Assembly (NCBI GenBank): GCA_009823395.1
Contig: CM020505.1
Span: 12,225,129 to 12,289,128 of the forward strand
Reading direction: 5' to 3'
DNA from: Thamnaconus septentrionalis
Lineage: Eukaryota; Chordata; Actinopteri; Tetraodontiformes; Monacanthidae
Length of the DNA: 64,000 nt
A program made the position numbers and the translations under genes. This document shows positions 35,158-47,679 of the stretch, piece after piece. Position 1 is the stretch's first letter. Every line of letters begins with the position of its first letter. The notes below the pieces were generated by a model. It did no database searches. It saw nothing but the letters and a program-made list of their open reading frames with translations, and had not been told where the DNA came from.

Positions 35158-38100
35158 TCACGCTTCGTTCCCTGTCGGCGGCGGTACGTTGTTAGTTGAA
35201 ACCATGGAGTCCTGTTTGCGAGTCATCCTGTCCAACTCGGCCTGGACGTCAGTCAAACCCGGCTTCTGCCCTTGGAAAAACAGGAGACAAAAGCCCAAAG
35301 TAATCTCCTGTAGCGTCTGTGTGAATGCATTAAAAAAACAAACAAACAAACAAGGAGCTTTTCTACAGCAGGTGGGTGGATGGAAGGATGGAAGGATGGA
35401 AGGATGGAAGGATGGATGGATGGATGGATGGATGGATGGATGGATGGATGGAGGGGGTTGTGCTGTCCCATGCTGCAGACTCACGGCCACAGTAAACACA
35501 TGCACAAGCAACCACAGCACAAAAGGGAATGCGCTCATGCATCATCATTGTTGCTGGGGTGACATATGATGGAAGCGCTGCCACACCACTGGAAAAAGAG
35601 GTCCGTCTCCGTGGCGCCCAGGTGGGATCGTGCAAGGTTTCCCTCAACACTCTACTGGGTAGCTGCCCTTATAGTAAAAGTGTTTAAGGCTGCATTCAGA
35701 CTGCAGGATAATCTGATTCCAATGAGATTCCTTCTCAAATCTCAAATGTTGCTGTGTGGTGTGTGACGTCATATAATTGCGACAGCGGCACTTGTTGCGA
35801 TACTCAGCCTGGAGCTTGGCTTGAACGGAGCTACTGTATCTCCCCACACACTGATGAGCCAATGAGTTTCGTCCTCTGTCCAGGGGCTGCTGCTGTTTTC
35901 TACTTCTTCTGTCTGCTCCATAACGTTACAGCTCCGCACCTGGAATGGCGCTCTGTGGGCTGGTCTCCGTCACAGAGTGACGTCCCGGACAGTCAAAACC
36001 CATCGGTGTGTTTGGAGCTGTTCACACTGAGACGCTTCTGTCCAAATGCCATTTGAAACTACCTCCCGAAAGTGGTTTCAATCCGTCTTGCAAAAATCGG
36101 ATTTCATGTGATTTGTGACTGTTTAGACTACAAAACACCCATCCGGTTTCAATGTGGATGGGCTAAAAATCAGATTTTGGCTGGCAGTCTGAACGCGGCT
36201 CAAGTGCTGCAGCACGAGGACGGGAGTCGCCACCATGCAAAACGACCGAGGTTATTCAAAGTGAAATGGACACGAGGGCAAATTAGCAGAAGAGAGGAGC
36301 GGTGGCGCTTTACACGGAGTGAGTGACATTAGTTCCATGGGGGCATTTATGACTGGTGGAATGTTGCATACAGGCCTGGTACAAGTTTCTTCAGGTGTCA
36401 GCTGTTCAGTCAACAAGAGCACAACTTTTCTTTTTCTCCCGTTTAAAAATTCTTTCTCGGGCTGCACAGAGACTTGGCTGTAACAGCAGCAGACAGATCC
36501 GCGGATTCTACCGTCTCGTGCGTTAGGTATCATACAGCCCATATTCTGACATGGATCTGAATACAACAAGGCCGATGAAATTCAACTTGAGGGCTAACTC
36601 AAAAAAAAAAAAGAAAATCTGTGAGGGGGAAAAAAAGGTCTTAACAACAGAAAGATTTGAGCGAGAGCAACGGAAACGGAGGTTGTACCTGTTTTCTTGG
36701 CAGAACCCTGTACGCCGGCTCCAACTGCTGCGCTTCCTGGGCTTCCTGGGCTTCCTGGAGCTCCGGTCTTTTTACTCAACAGGCTGTTGAAGAAGTTAGC
36801 CAGCACTCCCTCATTGGCAGCCCCCGCTTCAGGACACACATGGAAAACAAAGTCAGTGGAAATACTTCCCACAATGCAACAACGTTTGAAGGAGCGGTGA
36901 GGGGGAAAGAACAAAAAATCCTTTGACCACGAGATGTCGTAGTTGCGCACTAGCATGTACACCGAGGCAAGCATGAAGGTCCTCAGCAGCCAAAACAGTG
37001 ATACAGCAACAGCATTTTGTGGACAAAGTACAATACATGACTATCGACAGGCAATGCTCCCAATATGTCTTTTATTTCCCCCTGGAAATGAAAAGTTATG
37101 CCACCATTTAGGCAGGTTATGTTATCATTCGCAACCAGCTCTGTCTGTTTACCACTACTAGTTGTTCAGTGTGGGGTGGTGGATGCATCATCAGCTCTCA
37201 GGCAGGAAGGAGAGATTCACACATACCAGCATCACCTCCTTGCCGACATGTCACTTCGTGCTTTAAGTGTCATTACATGATGACAGTACACTTTTTTTTT
37301 TGAAGTGTAATTTTGCTGATTTTGTGTTAAACTCTTTTGGTGGGAGAGTCAGCCACAAAGAAATGTGATGCACCGTCTTTAAAAGGTAACAATGGAAATA
37401 ACTGCGCAACGTCTTCTGGGGTGAACAGTGGCTCAGTGCAGCATTTCCACCACACTATATCCAAGAGGGCATCTAAATCCCAACACAACATATGACACAC
37501 TGTGACTGAAGGTCACTTATTCTGTCAGCAGACATCTTTACAAAGACTCCATTGTCAGATAAAAATGCAGATACAGTGGTGAAGTCATGGCTTGAAATGG
37601 GTGGTCGCGGCAAGATTTGCATTTTGTCACTGGAAAGACTGAATTCAATTTTTAAAAAGGTAACATACTCTTACTATAATAATTTAACACACTAGTAATG
37701 CAACCTTAGTAGGCAGATAATTAATAAATAAGAACAAACCTTTCTGCTGTTTTTTAAATGTGCTTTATCCTGATACAGACCTGACTACTATTCAGTACTA
37801 CTATTTATTTTTATTGTAAAAATGATTTTAATTTCTACCTCTGGAGGGCAATGTTGCAATACTGATAAATAGGCTGTAAAAGTGAAGTCAGAAAAACTAT
37901 AATGACAGCATGAATGAATGCAGAGGTGTGGAGTCAATGCAAAACCAATCAAGAGGACGAAGTACAAAGAGGAAGTATGTGTTAGTTAAATGACTTAGTT
38001 ATCATGTAGTTGAGTATTAACACTCAGGCCTTACTGTACCTTTCATGTTGGGATCAGGCTTTTTGACGGCAGCCATCGGTGAGCCGCCAGTCCCTGCTGG

Positions 38101-41100
38101 TTGTCCAGCACGACCTGCAGGCCTGGGGGATCCAGAGGTCGTCCGGCCTGGAGATTCCTACAACACAGCGACAAATACAAGAACGTGAGGACAAAAATAT
38201 ATCTTTACATTTTAACAAAAACAATACTATGATAAATTAAGAAGAAAAACAGAAAAGGTGAGGAGCACTCACTGTCGCTCCTCTCGTTGGTGTGGCTGGC
38301 TGCTTTGCTAACAAAGACTGTGGAGAGAAAAGAAGTTTGATGTGTGTTTGTTTCCGATTAGGTCACATTCCACTCGTACTTGATTCTTTTTTTTTTTTAA
38401 TTTGTAAACTCAAGGTCAGTGCAGCACAGGACCGGCACCCAATTGGGCAATTTCAAAGGGTTGAACACAAAACTGATTAAAAGCATTTTCTGCAAATCGG
38501 TTTCTTACATTCAGAAAACAACACTTCTTTTTATCACCGCTTACCCTGCACTCAGAGTTGCAGGGGTTCTATTTCAGCTGTCCATATTAGATAAATAGCA
38601 CAAGTATAGTTTCCATTAACTCATAGACTATTACAGAAGTGAGGAAAACCAACAAAAAAAAAGGAAGTCGAATATGGACAAAATAAAGAGCCTTTGTCAA
38701 AACTAGAAGTAAAACTTCTTTAAAACGCAACCCATGTCCAGTGAGTTCTGCCTCCAGAGATTATTGTGATAGGCAGTAGGGGGCGCGGTGGCACCCGTCA
38801 CGTACACAGTTTCACATGCTCATCAGCAGGAGCGAGGCGGACAAGAGACTTTTAGTGAGAGCAGCAGTTCAGGTTCAACTCTAGCAGCACTGTAGCTGCA
38901 TTTTCTGTGACTATCAATCTCTGTGGATAGTGAAGTGAGTGTGACTGTGACCAACCTGTTGCTTCATCAGGAATACTTGTTCATCCTCTGCATTTATCTC
39001 TTTGTCATGCACCAGCTGCATAGAAAAAAAAGAGAACATTTTACTTTCACTCAGCATTTTAGATGAAACGAGACGCACAACATGCCACTCGCTGCCTGCT
39101 CGTACTTTTCTTATTGGAGGCTTCGTGATGACGTCCTCAAATGGATCTTCAGGTCTGACTGTTGTGAAGTTTTCGTGCAAAATTGCAATTTTCTTCTCAT
39201 TATCCCATCCAGATGGACTGGAAGGAAGAAAAAAAAAAAAAAAAGCATTTTTATTTTAATTGCAACGCTAGCAGGAGAGCATCCACCACCACCACCACTG
39301 TGTCAGCTCCGCTTACATGAACACTGCGTCCTTCTCCACCACTAAGGCTGATGTGGTGAACTGAAAGTCGTACATCTTGTGTACGATGTATTTGTAAAGC
39401 AGATCCAGGTTCTTCTCCTCTTTCACTGAGGTATAGATGAGGCCAGCGCCATCTGTGAGTTGAAGTCAAGGCGGAGGCGGGACAGACGGTGACGGACTCT
39501 CTTGTGACTGACAACAGAAGACTGTTGGTTCCATCCAAATGAATTTGGCCTCAGAACAATTCAAAGGATACACTGTAAGGAAAATCTTCTGACGTGGGAC
39601 TGAATAAAATCGAAGTGCTCTTCTCTGTAGTCGTGCTCCTTCTCTAGCACGCTGACGGCGTCACACTGTGGAGGAGGTCAACATCACTGCATTATTCATG
39701 GAACGGGTTCAAATACACAGCTTTCCGTAACTGAAAAACGAGTTATTCTTTGTTTTGAGCAAATAAAAATTGTTTGGTTTTTTTTGTCTTATTGTCTACT
39801 GTGAGGAAAGAAACATTAAAATCTCAAAGGAACACATTTTTGGCTAAGTTATAAGCTGAAATAAATCAAGATCACCCACATTATCTGGCCGTGGAAAGCA
39901 TGTGAAGCTCTGCTGACGGTTACGCTGCGTTTTCAGCCATTTCTTTTTTTCTACCCTGGAGTGTTAACAAGCAAACATAATGGCTGCTATTTATGAAGGA
40001 TGACTGCCTGACAAAGAACAACATGAAGCTGTCTGGCACTGAATAAATCAGAGGAGCAATGGCAATGTAAGGTACCCGTTTATCACAAGGAAAAAGCTCA
40101 AAGTCAGAGGAAAGCTGCAGGGCGAGAAGGGACGCAGAAGAAGAGAAAGAGTCCCAGGTGATAACTTATTTTGTACCTTTGTGCAAACTATTAGCACTGG
40201 AATGCCCAGGTTGTGTGTGAGTGTGTTTTCGCTGAGCGGCAGCACAACGGCCTCGTCTTCCCCTGCTGTCGGGGCCCGTCTCTGTGGCGAGGCCGGGTTG
40301 GCGTCCTCGGGCTCGCCGTACTCCTGAAACGCCTTCACCACTAGGGGGAAACAAAGCAAACGCAAGAGAGAAACTCTGGAAATTAGCGAGAAGCGTCCCA
40401 AATCAATCAAGGACACAGGGAGGTAGTGCGTGGCTATGCAAGAAATAAGAGCCCAGTGATAGTAAGTAACAGTCAGCTAACTTTCTAGAATGTATGCTTT
40501 TACAGTTCAGATGTCTGGTGAAGCTTTTTCTTCTCTACATTAGCAAAAAGCAATTCATTTTATCCTAAAACACATTGAACAAGCCATAACAAATGCTTCT
40601 CTACCTTACTCAATGATTACTCGGCATTGTTGGCTTCCCTAACAAAACCTCTGACACAAAGAGAAACTTTTTTCACTTGATCACTGTTAAACAGTATTTG
40701 ACTAACCTGTGAAGCATGACAACTTATTTAGGAAGGAAACTGCACTGACTTATTTCAAAGCTGGAAAAAAACAAAGTTGACCAAGATATTTTTGGAGGTC
40801 TAAGCTTTGTTGGTCAGGCTCAGGCGGAGCCTGAGCCGGAGCCTGAGCCTGAGCGTGACAGAGCGTGCAACTCCCTGCTGTTGGACTATAAACTTGGTTT
40901 TACAGCAGTGTTTGTTTTGTAGCCCAGACTTCAATGACATCATGATGGTCAAACCATCAGGGACACTTTACTGACATTCTGTTAATGTCCATTCCTGCCA
41001 GACATCAAAACACGTAAACACAAGCACGTTTAATCATTAGAGTTTTAACTCTGGTATATGTATTTCTGCATTTTGTAATGTGTAAACAGTTATGCAAGTG

Positions 41101-41753
41101 TGTAGGTGGGGGTTTCTATAGGCCCAGAGGTCCAGAACAAAGGAATTAGACTGTGAGATCCCACAAAGCCAGACTGACTTGCCGTTTCAGCCTCCTTTAC
41201 TTTTGAACATGGAATTTAGTGAGCAGGATGAGAACAAGTGTGACAAACACTATAGCAGGGAACCCTTCTTGGACACAGGATTAAACAAATCCAGAGCATA
41301 AGCACACATATTTTGGGGTATATACATTAGAGCTTATTACTACTGCTGGGATTCCTGCTGCTGCAGTGTTGCACAAAACACAAATGGGAGCTCTACTTCC
41401 TGAAGACGCCTTGTTAATTCAGACAGCAATCAAAGAAATTAATACAGACGGCCTCCATGTGAAAAATCCAAGTACATTCAGTACAGCCTCCTCGATATGT
41501 TCCTGATCTATGTCATCTAAAATCAAATAAATAATATTACAAGAAGATTCCAGATTTATTACCACTCTCAAGGAGAACTTGTCTGGTTTCAGGATGAAGC
41601 CTCTGCAGCCACAGTCAGATTCTATTATTTACCCTCAGCTACCACAGCACCTATTGAGACCCAGTCAGTCTACCTCCCTTTATTTCCCCAACACTGCTGT
41701 TTGGAGGCAGAGAACCATGATGCAATACGCTTGCAAGACTCCCTGGTCAAAAG

Positions 41754-41848
<95 letters not shown>

Positions 41849-44682
41849 CTACAGTCCATCGTCAGCGCTTCTCTCACTGACACATCAACACCCACAAATA
41901 CACCACCTGACAGTGTCTCGCCAATTTGCTGCTGTAATTATACCTGATTTGATGAAACAAACTTGATCCAAATGTCGCGTCTCAAGCTTGACATTTGAAC
42001 CTGCCCATTGAAGTGGCTGGAGTCAATGTGTAAGGCCAATAATAGTAAAAAAGCAGAAGTACTGCAAAAAGCTAGATGACTCACAGGGAAAATAGCTTGT
42101 CTAGAAATTGCATAGATATGCTGACAATATATTTTTTTTCATTTTAGCATATGTTAGCCATCGGTTATACTTTACCAAGAGCGCTTCCTTGTCGGCAGTA
42201 ACAGGTGGTTAAAAATGTCACCCCACAAAAAGCCATTATACCAAATAAAAGTGTAAAACAGCTTCTCAATTGTGTTATGTTAACTTGACACCTTGCTGCC
42301 ATGTCCCATGTCTAGAGAATTTTAAACCTCTGTCAAATTAAACAGCACTTCTTTACAATGTGTAATTACAGTACGGTAAGAGCAGATGGAAAAAGGCAAA
42401 CACTGGAGGAGGAAAAGAAGCTTGTGTGAAGGAACCTGCGGGCTGAACCAACTCGTTTAAGAGGCAACAACTCAGGACAGAAGAGCCGTTCATGAGCAGG
42501 ACTTCACCCTTTCTAAAATTAACGGGAAAACAACATCAGAGTGCAACACACTCATTGATCTGCAGAACTCGCCTCAGGCCAGAGTGCACAGCTGAGGATC
42601 ATGGGCCTCTCTGGTGATGACCTAGAATCAGCCAAGACGGTATGCAATGATACACCGCGCTCCCCTTCCACACAAAGCATCCTCCAGTGGCGTCTGTTCT
42701 CGGCAACCAGTCAGCAAGGGGTCTGACTTTTAGCACCGATACGATCATGGGATGCTTCAAGGCCGAAGCGTCCCTCCTGAGATTGAACACTGCAAACTAC
42801 TGCTGCACACAAGGAAACGCGATATTCGACCACCATCTTCTAGTCTGCAAGCACCACTTAAAGCGAGACGCAACTCACTCTTCTGCTCCAGTTCTCTCAT
42901 TTCCTCAGGTACGATCTTTAGCTTGTCCACATGGTCGCGAAGCACGCTGGCCCACTTCTGCAGCGACTCCATGATGGTCCAGGGCCTTGACATGTCCACG
43001 ACAAACATGGCTAAACAGTTGGGGAGAGACTGCGGCGACACAGCAAACTTCAGCAGGCCTTTGTGGTACAGGTCTCCATCCAGGATCCACACGTTACAGC
43101 GAGTCAGGTCTGCGGAGGATAAACGAAATGTTTCACCGTCAATTACTGCATAACTGTTAATTTACGCTGGTGCCAGGAGAACTCACCATCTCTGTCCTCA
43201 TCATGGACGCTTAGGTACAGATACTCCAGGCCCCGTCCTTTCTTATTGTGATCAGCTCCTTGCAGTTTAGACATGAGGGATGTTTTTCCAGAGCCATCCT
43301 CCCCTACAAAACATTTGGTTCATTTGCTTGTGACATGATAGCGACATCATTAAAAATGTATTTAGACCAGTCAAAATACTGATCACACTGTTTAAAATAC
43401 ACTGAATCTCTGTTCAGATCAACGCAGTAACTCATTGAGGAAAAGATCCCTCATTATATTTTGTTTTTATTGCACCTTACAAAAGAGACAGTGGCAAGAA
43501 AAAGCAATTACAACTGCAGGCTATGTGAAAAGCCCAAAAAGATTTCAGCTTCGTGCATTAAGTGTCGTTCTGCAGATTTTTGGACTTCTAGTGACCACCA
43601 CTAATACAATGAAAACCATGCACTAGTACAGAACTTCACAGTTCGGGGCTCATGCAATACACACCAAATACCAGGATGTTTTTTCCTGTTGGCAACTTTG
43701 AGCTGGAACTGGTTGAAACTTCACTCAGTATGGAGGTCCTACATCAGGAACGAAACATAAAGGGTATCGGTCATAAAGATGACGTAACGCTGTAGCCATT
43801 AGACCCAGTCATGGGGCAAAATGACACAGGCAATCTCACAACATGAACTCGCAGAAGACCAACAACAGATTTTCTTTCAAACTGCAAATCCGTAACAATG
43901 CGCATTATACGTGAAGGTCTTTAATTTATTTTCTTTCTTTCTTTTTGTCAACCAGAGTGCTGTGTCAAAGCCCACACAGTCAGGAAATGATCCTAGTCAT
44001 ATCCTCTGACCGGTGATCTAAAAAAAAAAAAAAAAAAAAAAAAAAAGTCGGTTAGCATGGGTTCTTTATCATGACTTAAAGCTTTCAGAGCTCGAACTCT
44101 TCATACGTGGTGGGCTGTGACATTATCCAACGTTACTTTCACACTTCGGTTGCAGTTAGGGTGTTGACGTTCGCTTGTTAACATTTATGACAGCGCTCCT
44201 CATAGCTTGCTGTATCCTGCACCGAGGCGCTAGCCTTGATTAGTACTGGAGTGTTGTACTGACAACTTTCGGAACTCCCTGGAGTATGAATGGTTCCGTC
44301 AAACCCAACTCACTTCGCCGCGTCTCGCAATCGTGAAAACAAACCATTAACCCGACACGATCAAGTTCATGTGCACTAACCGCTAGCTTGCGTAGCATAG
44401 CTGACGTTGACAGCAGCAGCGCTAGCAGAAGTAACGCTAGCGCCCCGACCGTCCCGCTTCACTTAGTGCTAATGTTAGCCGGCCCGGTGTCTGTCTGCAT
44501 AGAACCGGCAGTGACAAAGCAAGAACCACTGCGGCTCTGCCTTTCAGAGGAGGGTCGGGGCAAGCGGCAGTTAGTTAGAAGAGAAGCAAAACTTGCCAAA
44601 GGTTTTGTCCTTCCTCTTCTTCGTTGTTGTTCTCGCCCGCCCCGGCTGCGCCCGGGAGCCGTTTCTCCAGAACGGGAGCCAT
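35158..44682 (-). CDS. dync1li2: dync1li2: cytoplasmic dynein 1 light intermediate chain 2 (495 aa)
   Basis: Thirteen coding exons on the minus strand: 44682-44597, 43738-43665, 43303-43187, 43109-42879, 40340-40177, 39665-39572, 39452-39317, 39217-39106, 39015-38956, 38317-38273, 38157-38040, 36826-36689 and 35270-35158. They sum to 1,488 bases (495 codons plus TGA), with phases agreeing at every junction. The product begins [15 protein letters not shown]. It carries a P-loop GEDGSGKTS at residues 54-62, then [33 protein letters not shown] and [16 protein letters not shown]. The adaptor-binding helix [16 protein letters not shown] spans about 417-432, and the end is [10 protein letters not shown] then GNEA. 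It matches human DYNC1LI2 (492 aa) throughout. The protein is a dynein-1 subunit: its GTPase-like domain contacts the heavy chain and its C-terminal helix binds cargo adaptors such as Hook and BICD proteins. Intron 1 appears to use a GC donor. Choosing LI2 over its paralogue LI1 rests on the overall match and on synteny. Confidence 0.95.
35377..35452. repeat. GGAT/GGAA tetranucleotide repeat
   Basis: About 19 tetramer units: GGAA and GGAT alternate first, then pure GGAT. It lies in dync1li2 intron 12. Confidence 0.95.
35686..36202. mobile_element. MITE-like element in dync1li2 intron 12 (about 517 bp)
   Basis: The left end AAGGCTGCATTCAGACTGC pairs with the right end GGCAGTCTGAACGCGGCTC (reverse complement GAGCCGCGTTCAGACTGCC). 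A second inner pair is AATCTGATTCC and AATCAGATTTTGG. GCATTCAGACTGC-type ends are common in fish MITEs. No exact target duplication was found. The element lies between coding exons 12 and 13. Confidence 0.6.
41755..41846. repeat. CA microsatellite (46 units, uninterrupted)
   Basis: The longest perfect dinucleotide array in the window, in dync1li2 intron 4. Confidence 0.97.
44020..44046. repeat. poly-A run in dync1li2 intron 1
   Basis: Twenty-seven consecutive A (T on the gene's strand). Confidence 0.95.
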
Positions 44683-44870
44683 CTTCTCTTTCTACAACCA
44701 CAAAGGCAAGGCCCTGATTCTTGGCCGCCACTGGCTCCGCCCTCTTCCGAGTAGCCAGGGGTGCGTTGCATTCATGGACCATAACGTCGCGCCTGTACAC
44801 GTCACACCCTTATTCATTCCCCCCCGAAACTTCCGTTGTCGACCTACGATATAATAATAAAACACATCGT
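44683..44870 (-). promoter_or_regulatory. dync1li2 core promoter region
   Basis: Directly upstream of the minus-strand start codon the sequence is CpG-rich and TATA-less. It has a GC box (GAGGGCGGAGCC on the minus strand, 44,733-44,744) and a CRE-like GTGACGT (44,799-44,805). This is typical of a housekeeping promoter. The transcription start was not determined. Confidence 0.4.
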
Positions 44871-45050
44871 TCTACAGAATAAAACGTGTTATCTATTTTT
44901 GTTCTAGTTGCCCACACCAAGACATACATCTGAACCAATCACAGCAATTGTCAACTGGAATCAAGATGGAAACACTGGAAGACTGGAAACAGATTAATAA
45001 GTGGTGGTTTAAAGACCCACAGATACAGTGCGATTGAAAATCTTAATATC

Positions 45051-45098
45051 TTACGGAGTTTGTTAAAAAGGGCTCCTCCCTTTTAACAAACTCCGTGA
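45051..45098. repeat. strong inverted repeat (hairpin)
   Basis: The left arm TTACGGAGTTTGTTAAAAA plus GGG pairs with the right arm CCCTTTTAACAAACTCCGTGA around a short CTCCT-type loop. Arms are about 21 bases with one extra A and one mismatch. Confidence 0.9.
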
Positions 45099-45165
45099 GA
45101 TATAGTTGCTGTAGAACATTGTGTTGACGGGCTTCGAACTGTGATGAGGTACAGCTCAGCCGCAA

Positions 45166-45167
<2 letters not shown>

Positions 45168-45205
<38 letters not shown>
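45168..45205. repeat. CA microsatellite (about 19 units)
   Basis: A perfect array in the dync1li2-basp1 spacer. Confidence 0.95.
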
Positions 45206-45207
<2 letters not shown>

Positions 45208-45268
45208 TTTTTTTTATACAATTGTTATTCTCTAAACTAAGCTATTTTGAGAAGGATCTCAAAATCTA

Positions 45269-45300
45269 TTTTTATTTTATTTTATTTTATTTTATTTTAT
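45269..45300. repeat. TTTTA pentanucleotide repeat
   Basis: About six perfect units. Confidence 0.95.
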
Positions 45301-47638
45301 AAACACAGTTTTTGCTTTTCATGCCCCCAAAAGCCAGTAATTCTAGTATTCAGGAGGGGTCTCGGTTGGCTGCCACCTTATTAACTCATTCCTCGAAAGT
45401 TTCCATGGACACGGTTGCCCTCGCTGACGTCACTAGGTTAAGAACTCCTCTGTCAAACAACTCGTTGACTTGCTTATTTTTTAATCAATTTATGAAACAG
45501 AAGAGGAGAAGGAGAAGAAGAAGAATCTTAACATTGTGTAGAAAAAAAAAACAAGAAAACAATACAAATGCCAAAATAATATTTTTTACTTTAATTTGGT
45601 CGGCCTACATGGGACGCCCAGTTCCTTTAGGTGGTAAAGTCTCACATTTAATTCGCTGGGTTGGCTAAAATGTTATTTTTATTTATAGTTTTTTTTTTTT
45701 AAGTGGATTTTGTTGAGCATAAATATATACGTAAACTGTATAACATTGCTTAGCTGGAATAGTAATAGCCATTAGTCATTCGGATGTTTTTTGTAATATA
45801 ACCAATAGCCAGTAGAGGGCAATATTTCTTCATTTACGAAATAATACCGACTTGACCGCAACTTCAAATAATGTAAGCGTGTTTTATTGGCATTTTTAAA
45901 ATTTGGTTTGTCTGATAAAAGTTGAAATAGTTTCTTAGGTTTATTGAGTTCATAACATGAATTTTAACTTCAAAAAATATGGTCCACAGTGTGACACTGA
46001 GAAATATTTCAGCCTATGATTTCAGGTTTTACCACTCGCCAGAGAAGATTTATCTGAAATGTATATTTCTAGTGTGTTCAAAGTAATTATGTTTGATAAA
46101 ACCATTGAGTCCCATGAAAGTGAGAACTTTTAAAACACTGTGCATTTTAATTCCTTTTGTGTGCCACTGACATTACTGAAAGTCTCTGCAGAAAACTTGC
46201 CTTTTTCCGCACATTCCTGCACACCTCTGCTGGTTTAGGGCAACAACAGCAGAGTTGAGAACAGAGCCTTGAACATGGGCACTGTAACTCTGGGGATGGG
46301 GGTGGGGGGTGTTTCACACAGCCCCCAGAGTGCTCTGTCTGGAGTTTGCTGGGACGGTAGTCATTCTCCTGGGAATGCATTCCAGAGCTTTTGCATCATG
46401 TGAAGCTCAGCTCCTGCTGCCCTGTTGTCACCATACTGTTTGGCTGCCAGCCGGGGAAACAAACAAGAGTCTTGAAGACACAGAGACTGGAGCTTTGTGG
46501 CCTTTCAAATCTTGCATCCGTAATGATAAACAATCTAACAGAATCACAGGCACTCACTTGCATCTGATGTTAAAACAGTTTGGAAGAGTTATAAACAGCA
46601 ATCCATTTGTACTTTTTATTGAATAGCTCAAATCGGCCATTACAAGCCAATATAGTTTCATGAAGAGTGTGAATCTGTCAAGTTTAAGGTTTCACAATTA
46701 TCACTGGTTGTACTAGCAAGTCTAGTAACAGAAGAGGGTGCTGTCTCCTCAGTCATACTCTCAGGTAAGCAGAACTCCGTCTGAGATGTGCATATTTTAA
46801 TGTTCTCTACACTTTCCGAGAGACAAAAAAAAAAAAAAGATTTATAAAACTTTGACAACTCAAGTAAGACCAAAAATTAATGAGCCGATTTTTGACAATT
46901 TTCTCCTAGAATTCTCTCATCTATACGTGTTTTGTGAGCTTGCATGTTGTTAGCCAACATGTTACATGGTCTGCACTGTCTTTTCTCTAGTTTCACTGAG
47001 ATTAATGTAAAAATAAAAAAAAAAATAAATAAAGTGAACAGCCAAGAAACAGTAGGCCTTTCACCTTTGACAGAAAGACCTAAATGTCACCTTTCTTTTT
47101 CACAAACAAAGCTCTCTACAACAAGCTCTGAGCCACTGCTTGAGACCCAAAGGTATTCCGGCAACAAACATTCAAAATACATTCCAGGGGTTTAAATGAC
47201 AGTAGGCTGAAGTCATTGCTCATAGCGGTCATACCTTCTGTAGATTGATGTTGTAACAGCAGAGGAAAAATGTAGTGCTCCAATTATCAACAACAACAAC
47301 AAAAACAATTTATAGCCCCCATAACTTTACTTATTAATCCTAACCATATTCATGGCTGTTATATGTCTAAAATAATGGCACTTTGTCATTAGCACTGTTT
47401 AGGTTATCATAGATTAAGTTCACTTGCTAAGGTTGGTCAATCTTGTCCCATTAACACATGCAGGGTAAACAGCAAGCTGGAGCATCCAAATATCTCACAG
47501 TGCTAAAGATGAACCTTCGGTCCTCTACATGTAATAAAAGCCAGTGCACGAGTTGGCACAGCACTCTGGACAATCTGCACCACTGTCCGGAGTGTAAACA
47601 TCAGCTGTCTAAGTTGGCTCTATTTAAACCAAACAAAA

Positions 47639-47679
47639 TCAGATTGATTTAAAATGGCTTTCATTTTAAATCAAACTGA
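47639..47679. repeat. inverted repeat (hairpin)
   Basis: TCAGATTGATTTAAAATG (47639-47656) and CATTTTAAATCAAACTGA (47662-47679) are inverted with one mismatch over 18 bases and a 5-base loop. Confidence 0.9.

Noticed and set aside
44593..44596. GT donor for dync1li2 exon 1, two bases past the GC site
   Set aside because: Using it breaks the frame and reaches a stop almost at once in exon 2.
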